Shown here piece after piece: positions 1 through 12,200 of a stretch of DNA of 64,000 nucleotides; within the stretch, counting starts at the first letter, position 1; the number at the start of each line of letters is the position of its first letter. Source of the stretch: Xylona heveae TC161 (taxonomy: Eukaryota; Ascomycota; Xylonomycetes; Xylonales; Xylonaceae). The stretch lies in NCBI RefSeq assembly GCF_001619985.1, contig NW_017264199.1:1054001-1118000 (forward strand). The letters run 5' to 3'. The notes under the pieces were generated by a model that saw only the letters and a list, made by a program, of their open reading frames with translations, was not told the origin of the DNA and ran no database searches. The translations under genes were made by a program, and so were the position numbers.

Positions 1-423
1 AATTTTTTTTTTTCTCTCTAAACCTTTTTGCGATGCCTTCAATGCTAGATGAGGATGCTGAATTTTACATATGCTCTTTTTATTCGTCTGCCCGTACAGG
101 CAGTGACAGTGACGCTGCGGGCGGCAGTGCGAGTGCTGCGAAAGGCGATACATCGGGATCCGGACACACCGCATCACCGCGACGATGCTGATCACGTAAG
201 CAGCGCCGACGCCAAAGCTCCGATGCAGCACAACGTCAATGTCGTCGACGCCAGTCGAGACAGCAAATCAATATCCAACCTTTCATTAAATCAAACCCTC
301 AACTCATCTCCGCCCACCTCGGTCCAGCCAGTCCGGTACATCGAATCCGCTGTTATACCTTGTCCGAAACCACTTGCATCACCCTCTCCACCGACTGTTT
401 CATCAACAACGAAGATCCCTACA
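1..423. other. Upstream region of RPN12
   Basis: No separate gene is recognised here. The frame of RPN12 stays open upstream back to an ATG at 49, but that 125-codon extension is Arg/Ser/Pro-rich and lies beyond the normal start of the family. I read it as promoter and 5' UTR. A pyrimidine-rich tract sits at the very left edge. Confidence 0.5.
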
Positions 424-1365
424 ATGGCCGAACAAGAGCTCTCCTCTCTGCTCAAGCAGATCCATCAGACCGTTGGGTCGCACGACTACGAAAAGTCCCA
501 GACTCTCCTGTCGAAGGCCAAGCTCGCTTTACTCTCCCTCAATGCTCTCGTCCCTTCTCCCACAACATCCGCATCGAGCCTCGCACTGGCCCGCGAAACC
601 CTCGAGCTTGGCGCCATCGTTTCCATCCGTCGCCAGGACCCTGAAAGCTTTACGCGCTACGTTCAGCAGTTGCAGCCCATCTACGATCTTCCTTCGGATG
701 TCCTTTCCCAAGAGGGCAGCAATCAGAGCCGCATCACCGGACTCTACCTCCTGCTGCTGCTGAGCCAGGGCGACTACGCTGGATTCCACACGGTGCTGGA
801 GAGTCTCGAGACAGCTGTCGTCAGCAATGGCGGTAGCCAGCAGAGTCTAGAGCATGACGTTTTCATTCAATATCCGGTTAAGCTGGAGCAATGGTTGATG
901 GAGGGTAGCTACGACCGTGTCTGGGCCGCAACGAAAAGCGAGCGCGTTCCCAGCGAGGAGTATGGTGTCTTCTCAGACGTAAGCTCTCTCCCATCCAATC
1001 AGCAATCCTTTTTTATTTATTTTCTTACGTCTTTCTTGGACAATTATTGCCTTTGGAGTCAATGCTAACGGATTGCGCCAAACCAGGTCCTTGTCGGTAC
1101 TATCCGTTCGGAAATCGCCAGCTGCTCAGAAAAAGCGTACCCTTCTCTTCCCATTTCCAATGCTAAGAACCTTTTCTTCCTCGAGAGCGAAGGTAGCGTC
1201 ATTGACTTTGCCAATGCACGGGGCTGGATCGTCCAAGATGGCCGCATTTTCTTCCCGCTCGCCGCCGAGCAGGGCCCGCGCAACGAAAAGGAAATCCTCG
1301 CAACGAGCGGTACCGTCATCGAGAATACCTTGGGTTACGCCCGCGAGTTGGAGATGATTGTATAG
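424..1365 (+). CDS. RPN12: 26S proteasome regulatory subunit Rpn12 (PSMD8)
   Basis: Subunit of the 19S regulatory particle lid, needed for lid assembly onto the base and for degradation of ubiquitinated proteins. Two exons, 424-978 and 1087-1365, joined in phase 0. The intron has a GTAAGC donor, a TGCTAAC branch point and a CAG acceptor. The product is 277 aa, matching the usual 260-280 aa of the family. An alpha-helical repeat region is followed by a C-terminal PCI-like part containing NAKNLFFLES and VIDFANARGW, typical of Rpn12 C-termini. The start at 424 (MAEQELSSLL) is chosen because it gives the family length. An in-frame ATG at 49 would add 125 atypical residues. The identification rests on overall pattern and is firm; the start is less certain. 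Confidence 0.9.
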
Positions 1366-1785
1366 ATGATGGTTTACGGGCATTTCTTTTTCGTCATTAT
1401 TCTCACGCGCTTCCTCCTCCAGCATCATTTTATCATCACCACTATTTTCAATCTTATCTGCTTCTGCATATCCGGCATAGCCTCAAATTTAAAGTTCTGC
1501 CACGAAACCTTAGACTTGTATTTGTATGGAATCAATGGAGTTTGAGATTTCAATTTTAATTTTCATTATCGTAAATTGTCTCGTAAGTTGTCTCGTAAAT
1601 TTCCTCGTAAATCATCAAAGCAGGCTTGTTTAGTTCGTAGGCAACGCCACGTGCTTAACACAAGCCAGCTATTCTGCATAATGTATGCATAGTATGCAAC
1701 CCTATAGGGTATGCAGCTGCCTCCTCTTCCAACGGTGTGAGGAAATAAATGGATTTGCAATACGCCGGCAGGGAATCCTCATGAC
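1366..1785. other. Convergent 3' intergenic region
   Basis: Gap between the ends of RPN12 (+) and the DUF1917 gene (-). It holds a small 12-bp minisatellite (listed separately) and otherwise AT-rich 3' UTR-like sequence. No gene is seen. Confidence 0.6.
1570..1613. repeat. 12-bp minisatellite
   Basis: About 3.7 direct copies of a 12-bp unit, CGTAARTTGTCT, run head to tail, the third and fourth slightly diverged. It is intergenic and probably neutral slippage sequence. Confidence 0.8.
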
Positions 1786-3246
1786 CTAAACTCCACCCCA
1801 CAGGTTCTCATTCCTCCTCCTCACCTGCGCGGACGCCAGCATGTCCCGTGATGAATACATGCTCGCTTTGAGTCCCCATGGATTTCCAGAAGTGATGCCG
1901 AGATATGTATATGCGTCTGCATACCGAAAGATATATATATTAGCAATCTGCGTGAAGGGAGTAAAAAGAGGGAAGAGGCACCGGATTTATAATAGATTCC
2001 ACCGTCGCCGCGACCGCCACTGTTCCCCACCAGCTCCAACTCCACAAGTCTGAGAAGAACGCGCAGCACGTCCTGGGTATCCGAGAAGTCGTATGTGTAT
2101 ATGCAAATCAGACGGGGCCGAGTCGTGGATGCAATGCCTGTGAAAGGTTAGGGATCCGTTATTTTTGTTTCGTTGAAGCAACTGCGACGCTACATGGAGG
2201 TTTTGGGTTTTAGGTTTTGGAGAGGGGGGGTGGGGGTGGGAGGGGGTTAGGGAAGTACTCCGTAAACAACAACAACAATAATGATGATAATAAAGAAATA
2301 AATAAGAAAGAAGAAGAAGAATGCGAGACTCACCCCCAGTACCACCATCTGCTGTAGCGATTTTTGCATCGATACCCAGCTGACCCGCCGCAGTGGCAGT
2401 CGCAACTATTGCCCAGATGCGATCGATTGAAGTTTCTGGAAAGAGCATCCACTGTTTCCGAGTTCGTATTAGCACAAAAAAGAATTCCCCTCCTTTTTGT
2501 CGACTTACTTTGCCAATGGTAGATTTCTTTTCCTTTGCCAAATTCTGCAACTCCTCTTCGACGCTCTTCTTCTCGATATTAATCGTTCTGGATATGGCCG
2601 CGACCATTTTTCCTTCCTTTTGCAGTTCGTTCTCAATAGTCGCCTTCTTTCCCGCCCACTTTGACAGAATGCTTTCTCCCGCAGACATTAATCCCGCCAA
2701 GTCTTCGGCCACAGGACGATGAGCCGCATATGGGTTCGCAATCCATATCCATGGAGAATGAGTACTGGATTGGGTGCTGCTAGGTGGGAGACGAGCGAGG
2801 AACTCCTCGACTGTTTCGGAGAGCTTTCGGCCTGAAAGCTTCCTTTCGTGGGGATTGTATAAGGGTTGTGTTTGGTTTTGGTTTTGAGAACGATATGTCG
2901 TATTGAATTTGACAGATTCAGAGAATGGAGTTCCTGGATAAGTGCTGGCTTGAGGATAAGGAGGAGCACAGTTCTTTCCCGCCAGCGCACCAAGTGCATT
3001 AAGACGTAATTTCTCACGATTGTCACCTATTGGTTGATTAGTCTGGGTTTGTGTTTTTTGGAAGAGAGATCGAGATTTTCATTTCAATGAGACTCTTGTG
3101 CTGGTGTGAGAAGATATGATTTATTGATAGATTTTGTATATCTGCTTACCATGGAAGCTGACATCGTCTGAAATGTCCATATCATCATCCAAACCTCGTT
3201 GAACAATCACAGTGTCGTCCACATCCGCCATTACGATGTCCTCCAT
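1786..3246 (-). CDS. DUF1917 / BLES03 (C11orf68, UPF0696)-like protein
   Basis: Five exons on the minus strand: 3246-3150, 3026-2509, 2451-2334, 2137-1982 and 1916-1786, giving 339 aa. Family hallmarks in order are a central PWIWIANPY segment, a basic helical region (LSKWAGKKATIENEL), GKWMLFP followed by an IDRIWAIVA helix, the ICIYTYDFSD strand, and a C-terminal IYYKSDAYTYLGI. The human relative C11orf68 has an eIF4E-like fold of unknown function, so the role here is unknown. The last intron uses a non-consensus GTGCCT donor, but it restores the family C-terminus exactly. The N-terminus is acidic. It is divergent from DPH7. Family call fairly sure, function not assigned. Confidence 0.75.
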
Positions 3247-3794
3247 GGTGTCAATGCAATGGCTCAGCGTAAGGAATGAATTCCTGTACATAAAATGAGT
3301 TTAAGACAAGATGTCAATCATGAGGTGAGGTTAGTCGTACAAAGGTGGTGGCGGCTAAGATGTGTTGTCACACCGGACTTTGAAGGCGGTGACCAGGGCG
3401 GTGTACCGGCCCGCTCCGGGTTGGTCAAACCCCACAAAACTTTGGATCAGCTTGGGGTCACTATCCCCAGAATGAATCAATGTGGGCACAAGAGACAAGG
3501 TTCAAGAAATTTAGAAAAAGGTGAATCTCGTTATTTTTGAGAAGACTGCAATGTAAATATCCTGGAAATAAGCCTGTTGTTGTGGGAATGTCAAGTCGTG
3601 GGTTAGCGCAAATCACTGGTGTCGTTTCTAGCGGACCGAGCCGTCAAGGCTTTATTCAGAATCTTACAGGCGCTCAATTAGAGAATCATTCAGAACATAC
3701 CTGATTTGACTTACCTTTTAACAAGTAAATTTCAGTTGATTGCACTTAGGAGGGCACCTGTCAAAAATCTCAAGGTTTCTTGGGTGGGGAAATC
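3247..3794. promoter_or_regulatory. Shared promoter interval, DUF1917 gene / DPH7
   Basis: A 548-bp interval between two divergent starts. An 81-codon open frame at 3295-3540 has no recognisable features and is not called. No motif stands out. Confidence 0.5.
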
Positions 3795-5430
3795 ATGGCG
3801 GAAGACTCTGGAATTAAAGAAATCCAATCGATTCATTCGCGGATTCTAGACCTACCGCCCAGCTGCATCGAATTTTCTCCCATTGCACGAGATTACTTTA
3901 TTGTCGGAACTTATTACCTTGAGAAGAACGAGGATGGAAACGACGCCACTAAGGAGGACGAAGAAAATACGTCAAACTCACCGGAAGAAAAGAAGGCGCA
4001 GAGTCGCCGCGGAAGCCTGATTCTGTTCCGATACGTCAATGATGAACTGTAAGTATTATACTGGTAATCATATGCATTGAGAATTTTACTTTTCATAGCT
4101 TTATGTTTCTCCTTCAAGAATCTCTTTGCAGCTGTTTCTGTCAATTATTTCCGCTGGGAACCGGCCTCTAGTCATTATTCTGCGACTTTGCGAAGCCCGC
4201 GTTAGCTCAATTCGGACTTTATTTTAATTTTTAATTTTTTCCTCCTTTAAGCTCTATTTCCCGCCAAGATATACGGAAAATAGAAGCTCTGTTCCATTCA
4301 TTATTGCGTTCTTTATCCGCACATATAAGTCAGCCAAGGCTCATGCATATTCTAGCACACTCCTCCAAACTCTCCCCACACCATCCGCCTTGCTGGACCT
4401 GCACTTCTCTCCGCATGACCCTTCGATATTCGCAACTGCCACCAGCACGGGTACTCTATCTCTCTACCAACTCTCTCTACCATCTGACACCTCCCCTGCC
4501 GCGCCAGCATCCATTCAGCATCTCTCAACCTACCAGATTCTCGATCCGTCTACCCTCGTCTTAGCCTTCGCTTTCCACCCCGTCTACTCGAACCTTCTTG
4601 GCGTATCGTTATCCAATGGGGACATATCGATATATCAGATTCCCTCTGCCTCCACATCTTCTACTGGCATACGTAAAGTGTGGACGTCTTCGTCCGCCCA
4701 TTCCCTCGAAGCCTGGACACTATCTTTCAGCCCGGACGGTTCGACCTTCTTCTCCGGCGGAGATGATTCGAAACTTCAGGCATATGCCATCTCAGACGTG
4801 ACTCCCCAAAGCGACGAGGTGTTCAAAAGCGAAGCTCAAGCGGAAAATGACGAGGAAGTTGACGAAGAGACCGAGCTCGACGAGCCGGTAACTCTGTGGT
4901 CCGATACGAAGACTCATGGAGCAGGCGTGACTGCGATTTTGCCATTAAGTATTGACGACGATGCATCAGCCATGTCAAAGATTCTCATCACAGGGAGCTA
5001 TGACGATCATATTCGTGTGTATGAGTATCCTGCTCCGGGGTTGCCGGGGCGGAGAAAAGTGCTGGCGGAGACGTATCTCGAAGGTGGCGTCTGGCGGTTA
5101 AAGCTACTGAAAGGCTATGAGACGTCGGATGACGCGCGGGATGAGGGAAATGCTCCAGATGGGACAAAGTCGGTTATCCGAGTCCGCGTTCTTGCGAGTT
5201 GCATGCATGCTGGAGCGAGAGTGGTGGAGATTACTCGCGATGCAGAAGGACAGTGGGATATAGCTGTCCTGGCCAAGTTTGAAGAGCACAAGAGTATGAA
5301 TTACGGAAGTGATGTGCAGCCGTTTACGGAAGGTGAGGACAATGGCAAGGCTGAAGCTCGTAAAGAGTTCACGATAATGTCGACAAGCTTTTATGATAGA
5401 CTGCTCTGCGTTTGGAAGTGTGAGCGGTAG
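3795..5430 (+). CDS. DPH7: Diphthamide biosynthesis protein 7 (WD40, WDR85/Rrt2-like)
   Basis: Methylesterase-type WD40 protein of the diphthamide pathway. In the known family it demethylates the diphthine methyl ester intermediate on elongation factor 2 before final amidation, in the cytosol. Two exons, 3795-4048 and 4356-5430, 442 aa. Family features are CIEFSP near the N-terminus, LDLHFSPHDPS, several WD-type blades (WTLSFSPDGSTFFSGGDD, ILITGSYDDHIRVYE), and the C-terminal HKSMNYGSD and TSFYDRLLCVW motifs. The 307-nt intron is long for this locus. I chose the acceptor at 4354-4355 because it gives the expected DEL-TLLQTLPTPSA junction. An acidic insert lies at about residues 40-65. Confidence 0.88.
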
Positions 5431-6415
5431 AGTATGGTAGCAGCAGAGTATTCGAAATGAAGAACATAATCTTTTGGTAGAGCTAGCTACCTAGGTATAT
5501 CCATGGATGAGATTTTATGCAATACTCCCGACATGATGTCCTACTGATGCTGCGCCTCCCGCTTCTGATGCTTCTGACTCCACATGAAACTCTTCTGAAC
5601 CTGAAAGGAAGATTGCCTGCTCCTGAGCATATTAAGCCCATTGCATTTTTGGGCTCGTTCTGTAGCTCGTCCAGCCCACCTCGTAGCCCTCGCTTGCCCC
5701 TCTCATACCGTTCCTTCCAAAAATATCAAAACCACGGCCACAGTGAATATCAACAACGCCACGGCCGCAATTCGGCCACCCTACCCCGCGAGTTCGAATC
5801 CAGGAGAAAGCTTCATAACAGCCATCGAAGAGGATTATTATCTCTACGACCACGATAGTTTTGATGTTGCAAAAAAATAGAATAGGCGAGGAAAAATGAG
5901 GAGAAAAATGAACCGCCAAAAAATGGGGCCCCTGAGGGTCAGGGTGCTCAGAATCGTTGAGGTATCGAGTAAGCGTACGCCCGCTGCTTTGTTAGTATTG
6001 GGAGGGGGATTTGGGACTAATGTAATCTTAACATCGATTTCTCCGTTCTTTTTTATTTTGCCGCACCACTAACCCGGCCCCGACTTGAAAATAGCTCTGA
6101 AAAACTGAAATATATCCCTTCAAAAGGTACAAAGTACCTCCCACCCAACACTCGGGTCCAACATTGTAGGTCGCGTAGCCCCTCGGATCCATCCTTAACA
6201 TGAAGCTGCATAGCTGCCGGGCACTGCTGTGCTTCTGCGCCTGTCGCCTCAGTAGCTTGGTGGTTTCGACACCCATGAGGCCATCCGCGAACGGGATCAT
6301 AGCCTGGTATGCTCTCCCATCACTCATGATCCCTTTCTGCAACCACGCGCACGTCGCTCTCCGAGATGTTGATAATCAACCATCGTCACTCAAACCCAGT
6401 ATGGTTTACAGATGC
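5431..6415. other. Convergent 3' intergenic region
   Basis: Nearly 1 kb between DPH7 (+) and VPS51 (-) stop codons. Several short open frames overlap each other on both strands (for example 5641-5880 and 6028-6342), but none shows a domain or splice-consistent extension. A tRNA-B-box-like string near 5785 has no pairing stem. No gene is seen. Confidence 0.5.
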
Positions 6416-7734
6416 TCATGAACCTAAGTTACGAGTTTCGGGTTTGGTATTGACCTCGACGGTATTGCGCGAAAGTACAGCTTGCTCGATAGGTCTCATG
6501 TCACGTATGGCATCGTGCAATCGATGAACTCGAATATCGATTCGGACGCGTAAGGGTTCGAGGAAAGGAGAATCGCCGAAAACACTCGACAGGCATGCGA
6601 CACATTTCTCGTATGGGTATCTGGAATAAGAATGGAGGATCATCTCGACCGTCGCGTGTCTCTTACGTTCCAGCATCCTTCCTCAGCACACTCTCACACT
6701 CCTTTCTGACCTTCTCCACACCCGGAGTTCCGTTCCATTTGTCTAACAACTTCCTGACATCCTCCCACTCCCGATCCGCTTCATCTGAGCGTCCCTCGCT
6801 GATCATCTGCTGCAGAAGAAAAGGAGTGTTCAAAACCCAGCGCACCGTCTGTCTTGCCTTCTCCTGATCAGTCCCACCAACGGCATGGGTGTTTTGTTCA
6901 GCCTCCTTGCCGACACCCACGGACTCTGTGGGCGGAGGGGCATGCGCATGCAGTGATGCTGCTAAAGCCTCTGAGACGGCAGCGATGTGAGCGATAGCAG
7001 GAGAAAGTGTGGATGTTGAAGGCGTCAGAGGTTCCATCTCAGATCGCATCTGCAACAAAGGTTAGACTTTTTGAGGCAAAGCACTGACACGCATAACGGT
7101 ATGCAGAAAAGCCAGCATTAATCAACAACATATCAGAATAAGCAATAGAGCATACCTTACGGATGGTATCCGTTGCGGTGATAAGCTTCGAATAGTTGTC
7201 ATAAACAAGTGCTTTTCTTTCACCATCTAGAGATCGGATCTCTACAAAACAAGTATCTCAGTCAGCTGAAATTTCAATCCTTAATGGCACAGCGATAATG
7301 AAATAAGCTTGGACATCATCATGATATCTCCGGCTTGTTAAATTCATTTTGTCAATATAGATTATATACCCACCATTGACGAGTCGGGCCTCAGCTTTGA
7401 GCACGCCCTCAAGGGACTCCTTCCCCAAAAGCTCTCGAACATACTTTTCAGGCTCAAGTCCCTCGCGATCCAGCTCGCTGTCCTTGATCTCTGCGTCTAT
7501 GTGGTGCTGGTCAGTACTAACGTCCGCGGGAGCTGCAGATCTGAGGCCATAATAGTCGCGAAGTGCTGCTCGATTGCGTCGTTGCGCTGCCTGAGATGGT
7601 GGCGGTCCCGATCCACCCCGCACGGGAGATGAAGCCTGAGAGCGAGTAACAGTATCGACTGAGGTTCTTCTTGAGTCACTAGGGTTTCGAGGCATAGGAC
7701 TTGCACCCCTAGACGAAGTAATCATAGTTGCCAT
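6416..7734 (-). CDS. VPS51: GARP complex subunit Vps51
   Basis: Subunit of the Golgi-associated retrograde protein tether, which captures endosome-derived vesicles at the trans-Golgi. Four exons: 7734-7374, 7241-7156, 7049-6667 and 6620-6416, 344 aa. The Vps51/Vps67 domain runs from about residue 55 (NRAALRDYY) through EKYVRELLGKE and GERKALVYDNYSKLI to RKMRSEMEPL at the exon 2/3 junction, all strongly typical. The Ser/Pro-rich N-terminus is normal for fungi. ATG 7734 is used; an in-frame upstream alternative would add about 18 residues without family support. Divergent from RMI1. Confidence 0.88.
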
Positions 7735-8205
7735 TATATATGATTTCGGCTTGCAGACCACCTGAAAAAGGGTTTGCAAATTGGACAAACAGCAAATTAG
7801 AGAACTTTTGGTTTCGACTATTTAAAAATTTCCAATAAAAAAAACGAGATAATGGCCGGTTGGCCCTCTCATTGTTCAAGCTTTCATGGATTTGTCGTTG
7901 ATGTTTGGACAAGTGTCGTTGGTGATCTCGGAACATTAATCGCGGCTAGCTGCAGAGCCGCGCAGTAACTAGTGATCGGATAAACTCACCCCTGAGCTGG
8001 TCCGTGCATGACGCACCACAACTTGCTCTATACCTAGGTCCCTAGACTATCCGCGTCTTAGACTTTCACGTCTTGCCATTATCGAAAAATTCGGATTGAT
8101 TTTTTGAAGTCAAATTTTACATAAATCATATATCCAGAAAAAAAAAAAATACCCCACAAAAATTCTCTCCTTTACCATTAATATCACCTTTCAAAGACCC
8201 CCGCT
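7735..8205. promoter_or_regulatory. Shared promoter interval, VPS51 / RMI1
   Basis: A 471-bp interval between divergent starts, AT-rich near both ends with an A-run around 8140. No specific regulatory motif is recognised. Confidence 0.5.
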
Positions 8206-8994
8206 ATGGCCACAGCTTCACCAATAGCGACCCAGATATCCACACATTTAAGCACAACGAAGCACATGATACCATCAACAAATTGGCTGGCTAGCTTCAT
8301 ATCCTCCCAAAGACCCACTACTCCTCTTGCTGCGCTTAAACAAACCGCCCTTTTCCGCCTCCTGGCGTCAGACATCACTCAATCTCTCTCCAAGGACAAT
8401 TCAGCCACATTATTCCCGCCAGACATTCACAATGCTCAAATACAAGAGCGCAATCTGGCAGGTCCAATCGCAGTGCAGGTTCTAGACATCGAGGACATGG
8501 GGCGTAGTCGCTGGAGTCAGGTTGAAGCCCTAGAAGCAGCAGAACGCGGGGAGTATATGAAAGGCCGAGAAATCATTCGTGTAATTCCAGGCGAAGTCGA
8601 GCTTGAAGGTGGAGATGCTGGAGGTGGACTGGATGAGAATATATCAGCTCGAGAGCCAAGCGATGTCAATGGTTCTGGAGGTAGAGGAGGAGCTTCCGCC
8701 ACGGATGGAGCGGTATTAAAAAGTCGTGGTCCGCATAAATTACTCCTGCAGGATGCGCGGGGAGTAAGAGTTTATGGAATAGAGCTGAAGTCCATAGATG
8801 GAGTCGGAATTGGCATGGGCATCGGGACGAAGATGGTCCTACGCGATGTGGTGGTTGCGAGAGGGACAGTGCTTCTAGGCCCAAAGCAAGTCATGCTCTT
8901 GGGAGGCAAAGTCGACGCGTGGCACAAGGCATGGAAAGAGAAGAGGAAAGAACGCTTACTGGCAGCTATTGCTGCCGAAGAAGAGGGAAGATAA
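8206..8994 (+). CDS. RMI1: RecQ-mediated genome instability protein 1
   Basis: OB-fold partner of the Sgs1(BLM)-Top3 helicase/topoisomerase complex that dissolves double Holliday junctions and stabilises replication forks in the nucleus. Single exon, 262 aa. The N-terminal helical segment (about residues 20-60, WLASFISSQRP and TALFRLLASDI) precedes the OB fold with the motifs VQVLDIEDMGRSRW, LLLQDARGVRVYGIEL, GTKMVLRDVVVARGTVLL and the C-terminal VMLLGGKVDAWHKAW. These are the usual fungal RMI1 signatures. A Gly/Asp-rich loop (about 130-165) interrupts the fold, which is common in this family. Confidence 0.88.
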   Translation: MATASPIATQISTHLSTTKHMIPSTNWLASFISSQRPTTPLAALKQTALFRLLASDITQSLSKDNSATLFPPDIHNAQIQERNLAGPIAVQVLDIEDMGRSRWSQVEALEAAERGEYMKGREIIRVIPGEVELEGGDAGGGLDENISAREPSDVNGSGGRGGASATDGAVLKSRGPHKLLLQDARGVRVYGIELKSIDGVGIGMGIGTKMVLRDVVVARGTVLLGPKQVMLLGGKVDAWHKAWKEKRKERLLAAIAAEEEGR

Positions 8995-9273
8995 GAAACT
9001 TCACTGGTGCTTTTCTTACGAGAGGCGGGATACACAGATGTATGGCTTTGCATACGAATGGCGTCGTTCACCGGTAAGGAATTCAAATTTCAATTTGGTC
9101 ATCAGATGCTGTATATTTCGTTTCATTGAATTTTCCCACTAGACGTGCGACGGGCGTTACGGTTATAACTTTTTCTATCATCATGCAAGTACAATATGTT
9201 CGCAGCCAAAATGCTCATCAAAGTGGAATTTATTTACAGAGCGAAGGGGAGTTAAAGCCTCCTTTGCTTTTGT

Positions 9274-12200
9274 TCAGGCGACACAATCGCCAAGCGCTAC
9301 CCATCCATCTTGTAACCAAGGAGCAGTCATGATGGCACGTTGCGCATCGCCTGCTCTATCCGTTCTTGCGAATGCTTTTGCGAGATTATCTGAACCAAGC
9401 GATCCCGTTGGAGGAACCCCCTGGGCCGTCGTGCTAAGCGCCATCTCGGCAGGGAACGAATTTTGTCCGACCTCAGCCAGCTCGGCCCATCCATGTGGCT
9501 GGGCGGGAGAGAGCATCACCGATGTCATCAATTCGGAGAGTTGCTCAAACTCTTTGTTGTTTTCTTCAGCTGAAACAGCAGCAATCGCCGCTAACACCAT
9601 GTCGATCTTTTGGCCCTGCAGAGTGTCCAAGCCATCTGCCGTTCGCAAAGAGTGCAAATCAGACGATACCGCCGCAATCACATCAGGATCATTGTCCAGA
9701 AGGGCAATGACACCAAGGAGCAGCGTGGCATTGACGTGTCCGGGGTGTTTCTCGACGCAGTCAAAGAGTTGGTCACGCGCAACGCTCCGCTCTTCCTCGC
9801 CGCCTTTGGCCCAAAGTACTTGTGCCAGCAAACAAACCACATCTGGTGCACCTTCACTCTCTTCAAGGGCGGCACGGAATGCGTCGATGGCATCGTCCAT
9901 AGACTTCATGTAGTAGTGCGCTAACCCTAGAGTAAGGTGGGCAGATAATCTGCATTTCCGCCGTCCAGTACCAGTCAGGTCTTTGATGTCTTCTTCAGAA
10001 AGGTCAAGTGCCATTCCTGCATTCTCTGCCGCCGACGCGAAATCGTGTACAGCTAGCTGAACGCGAGCAAGATCTGTCTTTGCTACCGCAAATTGTGCCA
10101 GCGATTTGGTCGATTCTGAAACTTCGTATTCCGCTTCTGCACTCGAACACGTATCTTGTAGGGACTGAATGGCCGCTGAGTGATCACCGATACGCTCGAG
10201 GTAGAGTGCAGCAAGGTGCTGATATGAGGATTCCTTTGGAGATTGTGATTGGAGTTGTCGAAGAGCAAAAAGAGGTTCGATAAAGCTTGTGACGTTGTGG
10301 GATGGCAAAGGTATGGTTAGGAGACGATCGAAGGTTGATAATGCAAAGTGACGCTTAGCAAGGAGGGAAGAGGAGTCAGCAATCTCAAAGGCATGCGTAA
10401 ATAAAAGTTGTGCCTCTTTTGGATCACCCAGGAGGTTAGCCAAGAAACCTTGCCCGATCCAAGCAGGTGCGTAGTCAGGATCAGCCGATTGTGCTCGACT
10501 GAATGCATCGTTTGCCAGCTGGAAATCGTCCTGAAGGATATAAAGAGTTCCGATGTTGGTCCAGACGCGAGCATTTCTGTCATTAAGATGTAAACTCCTG
10601 ACGAGAGAATGCTGCGCAACCTTTGGACTAATTGGAGTAGTCGCGACTCCCAGTGCATTCCAGAAGTCGGCATTGCTAGCCTCTAATTCTATGGCTTGCT
10701 TGAAGCACCGGACTGCTGCCTTGAGGAAGTTGCTTGCTTCCTTGCTTCCATATGGTGCATTGGGACCAAGACAGGCGTAAGCCCTATATTCTGTCCATCC
10801 AAGATTGTACCATGCTACTGCTTGAGCATGCAAATCACCAGCACAGGCATGAATAGCGCGTTTATGTGCCAGAATGGATGCGTATAGAATAGTGGAAATT
10901 GTGACTTCGCCGTCAATGGCCTGAAGAGATTTAATAGAATCTTTGCCAATACCGTCAAAATCTGCGAAAAGCTCAAACTCCTGAGTGTCTATGCTGATCC
11001 GCAAGAGGTGCTTGACCTTCTCGAGACAGAACAATGGAGCTCTGCTCTGCGTCCATGACCAAACAGCGCAAGCATCACCAACCGCTTTCCACAAATTAAA
11101 CGCATCGTAGCGATCCTCAGCTATGTCGGCGGCAAGATCGATGGCTTTCTTTGCGCCATCAGCAGCCCGTCCGAAGAATCCAAGCTCGATATTTCTCCAG
11201 GCACCTTCAATAAGCGTCTGTAGATGGGCCATAGCAACGCCGAACTCTCTCGGACGTTGACGGAGCACATCTAGGTAATCCTGTATTGCTTCATCATACT
11301 CGCCAAGTTCGCGCTTGACGTTCGCGAGCATGTATTTCGCAAACCAGGTTTCTGTCTTTCCTGTCTTATTCACCTCCGCTTGAAGGGCTTGAGCTTGCTC
11401 GAATGCTTTGGTTGCTGCGATATATCGACCGGAGTTGTGGTAGCTCTCTCCAAGGCCCACCCATGAATGATAATCATTCGGTGAAATCCTGAGTGCCGCT
11501 TGAAATGACACGATGCTCTTGGCGTACTCTTGCTTATTCAACTCTGCAACACCTAAAGCAGCAAAAGGCCAGCTCACGCCTTTTTTCTTAGACCCTGGGG
11601 CTGGTCTTACTTTTCCTGAATCGACGACACGCTGGGCAATAAGTTCGACAAGTTCCCAGTCGCTCCTGTCAGCAAATTCGCGAGCCAATCGTTCCGCAGC
11701 CTCAATTTCCGAAGCCGAGAGCTCAAAGGCCTTTTGAAAACATCTGCGAGCCCGGTTTCTATCCTTTGCATAGTCTGCATAATAGACGCCCAAGCTTGTG
11801 TATGCAGGTGCAAAATTAAGGTTCGTTTGTATAGCACCAAGGAAACGCGCATAAGCACCCTTTCTGTCTTTCCGCGCAGCCTTAGAAGGGTCTTGCTGCC
11901 ACCAGCATATGCCGGTCCGATATAGAGTTTTCGCTTTGAGATCCTTTGTACGAGGGTCTGTATCGTGGATCTCGGGCAAACACGCCTCGAGCTCAGGGAG
12001 CGCTGAGGAATAGTTTCCGCCCAGGGCGCTACACCAAGCAGCCTCAGCTCGAACTCGGACATTCTCAGGGTCCCGTGCCAGTGCTTTGCTCAGGAATCCA
12101 TGTGCAGCAGAATATTCTTCCTCTTCTTCAAGAATAAGGCCAATACCTATCAAGGCATCTGCTGAATGGGGCTTGCGTTTAAGGATGTCATTGAATATTG

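Noticed and set aside
3295-3540. 81-codon ORF in the DUF1917/DPH7 promoter
   Set aside because: No recognisable features; sits in a divergent promoter.
5785-5797. tRNA B-box-like GAGTTCGAATCC
   Set aside because: The bases around it do not form a T-stem and no A box or acceptor stem is found upstream.
5641-5880. 79-codon ORF downstream of DPH7
   Set aside because: Overlaps other frames of similar size on both strands, has no domain and no splice-consistent extension; lies in a convergent 3' gap.
6028-6342. 104-codon minus-strand ORF after VPS51
   Set aside because: Beyond the VPS51 stop, no features and no plausible splice joining it to VPS51.
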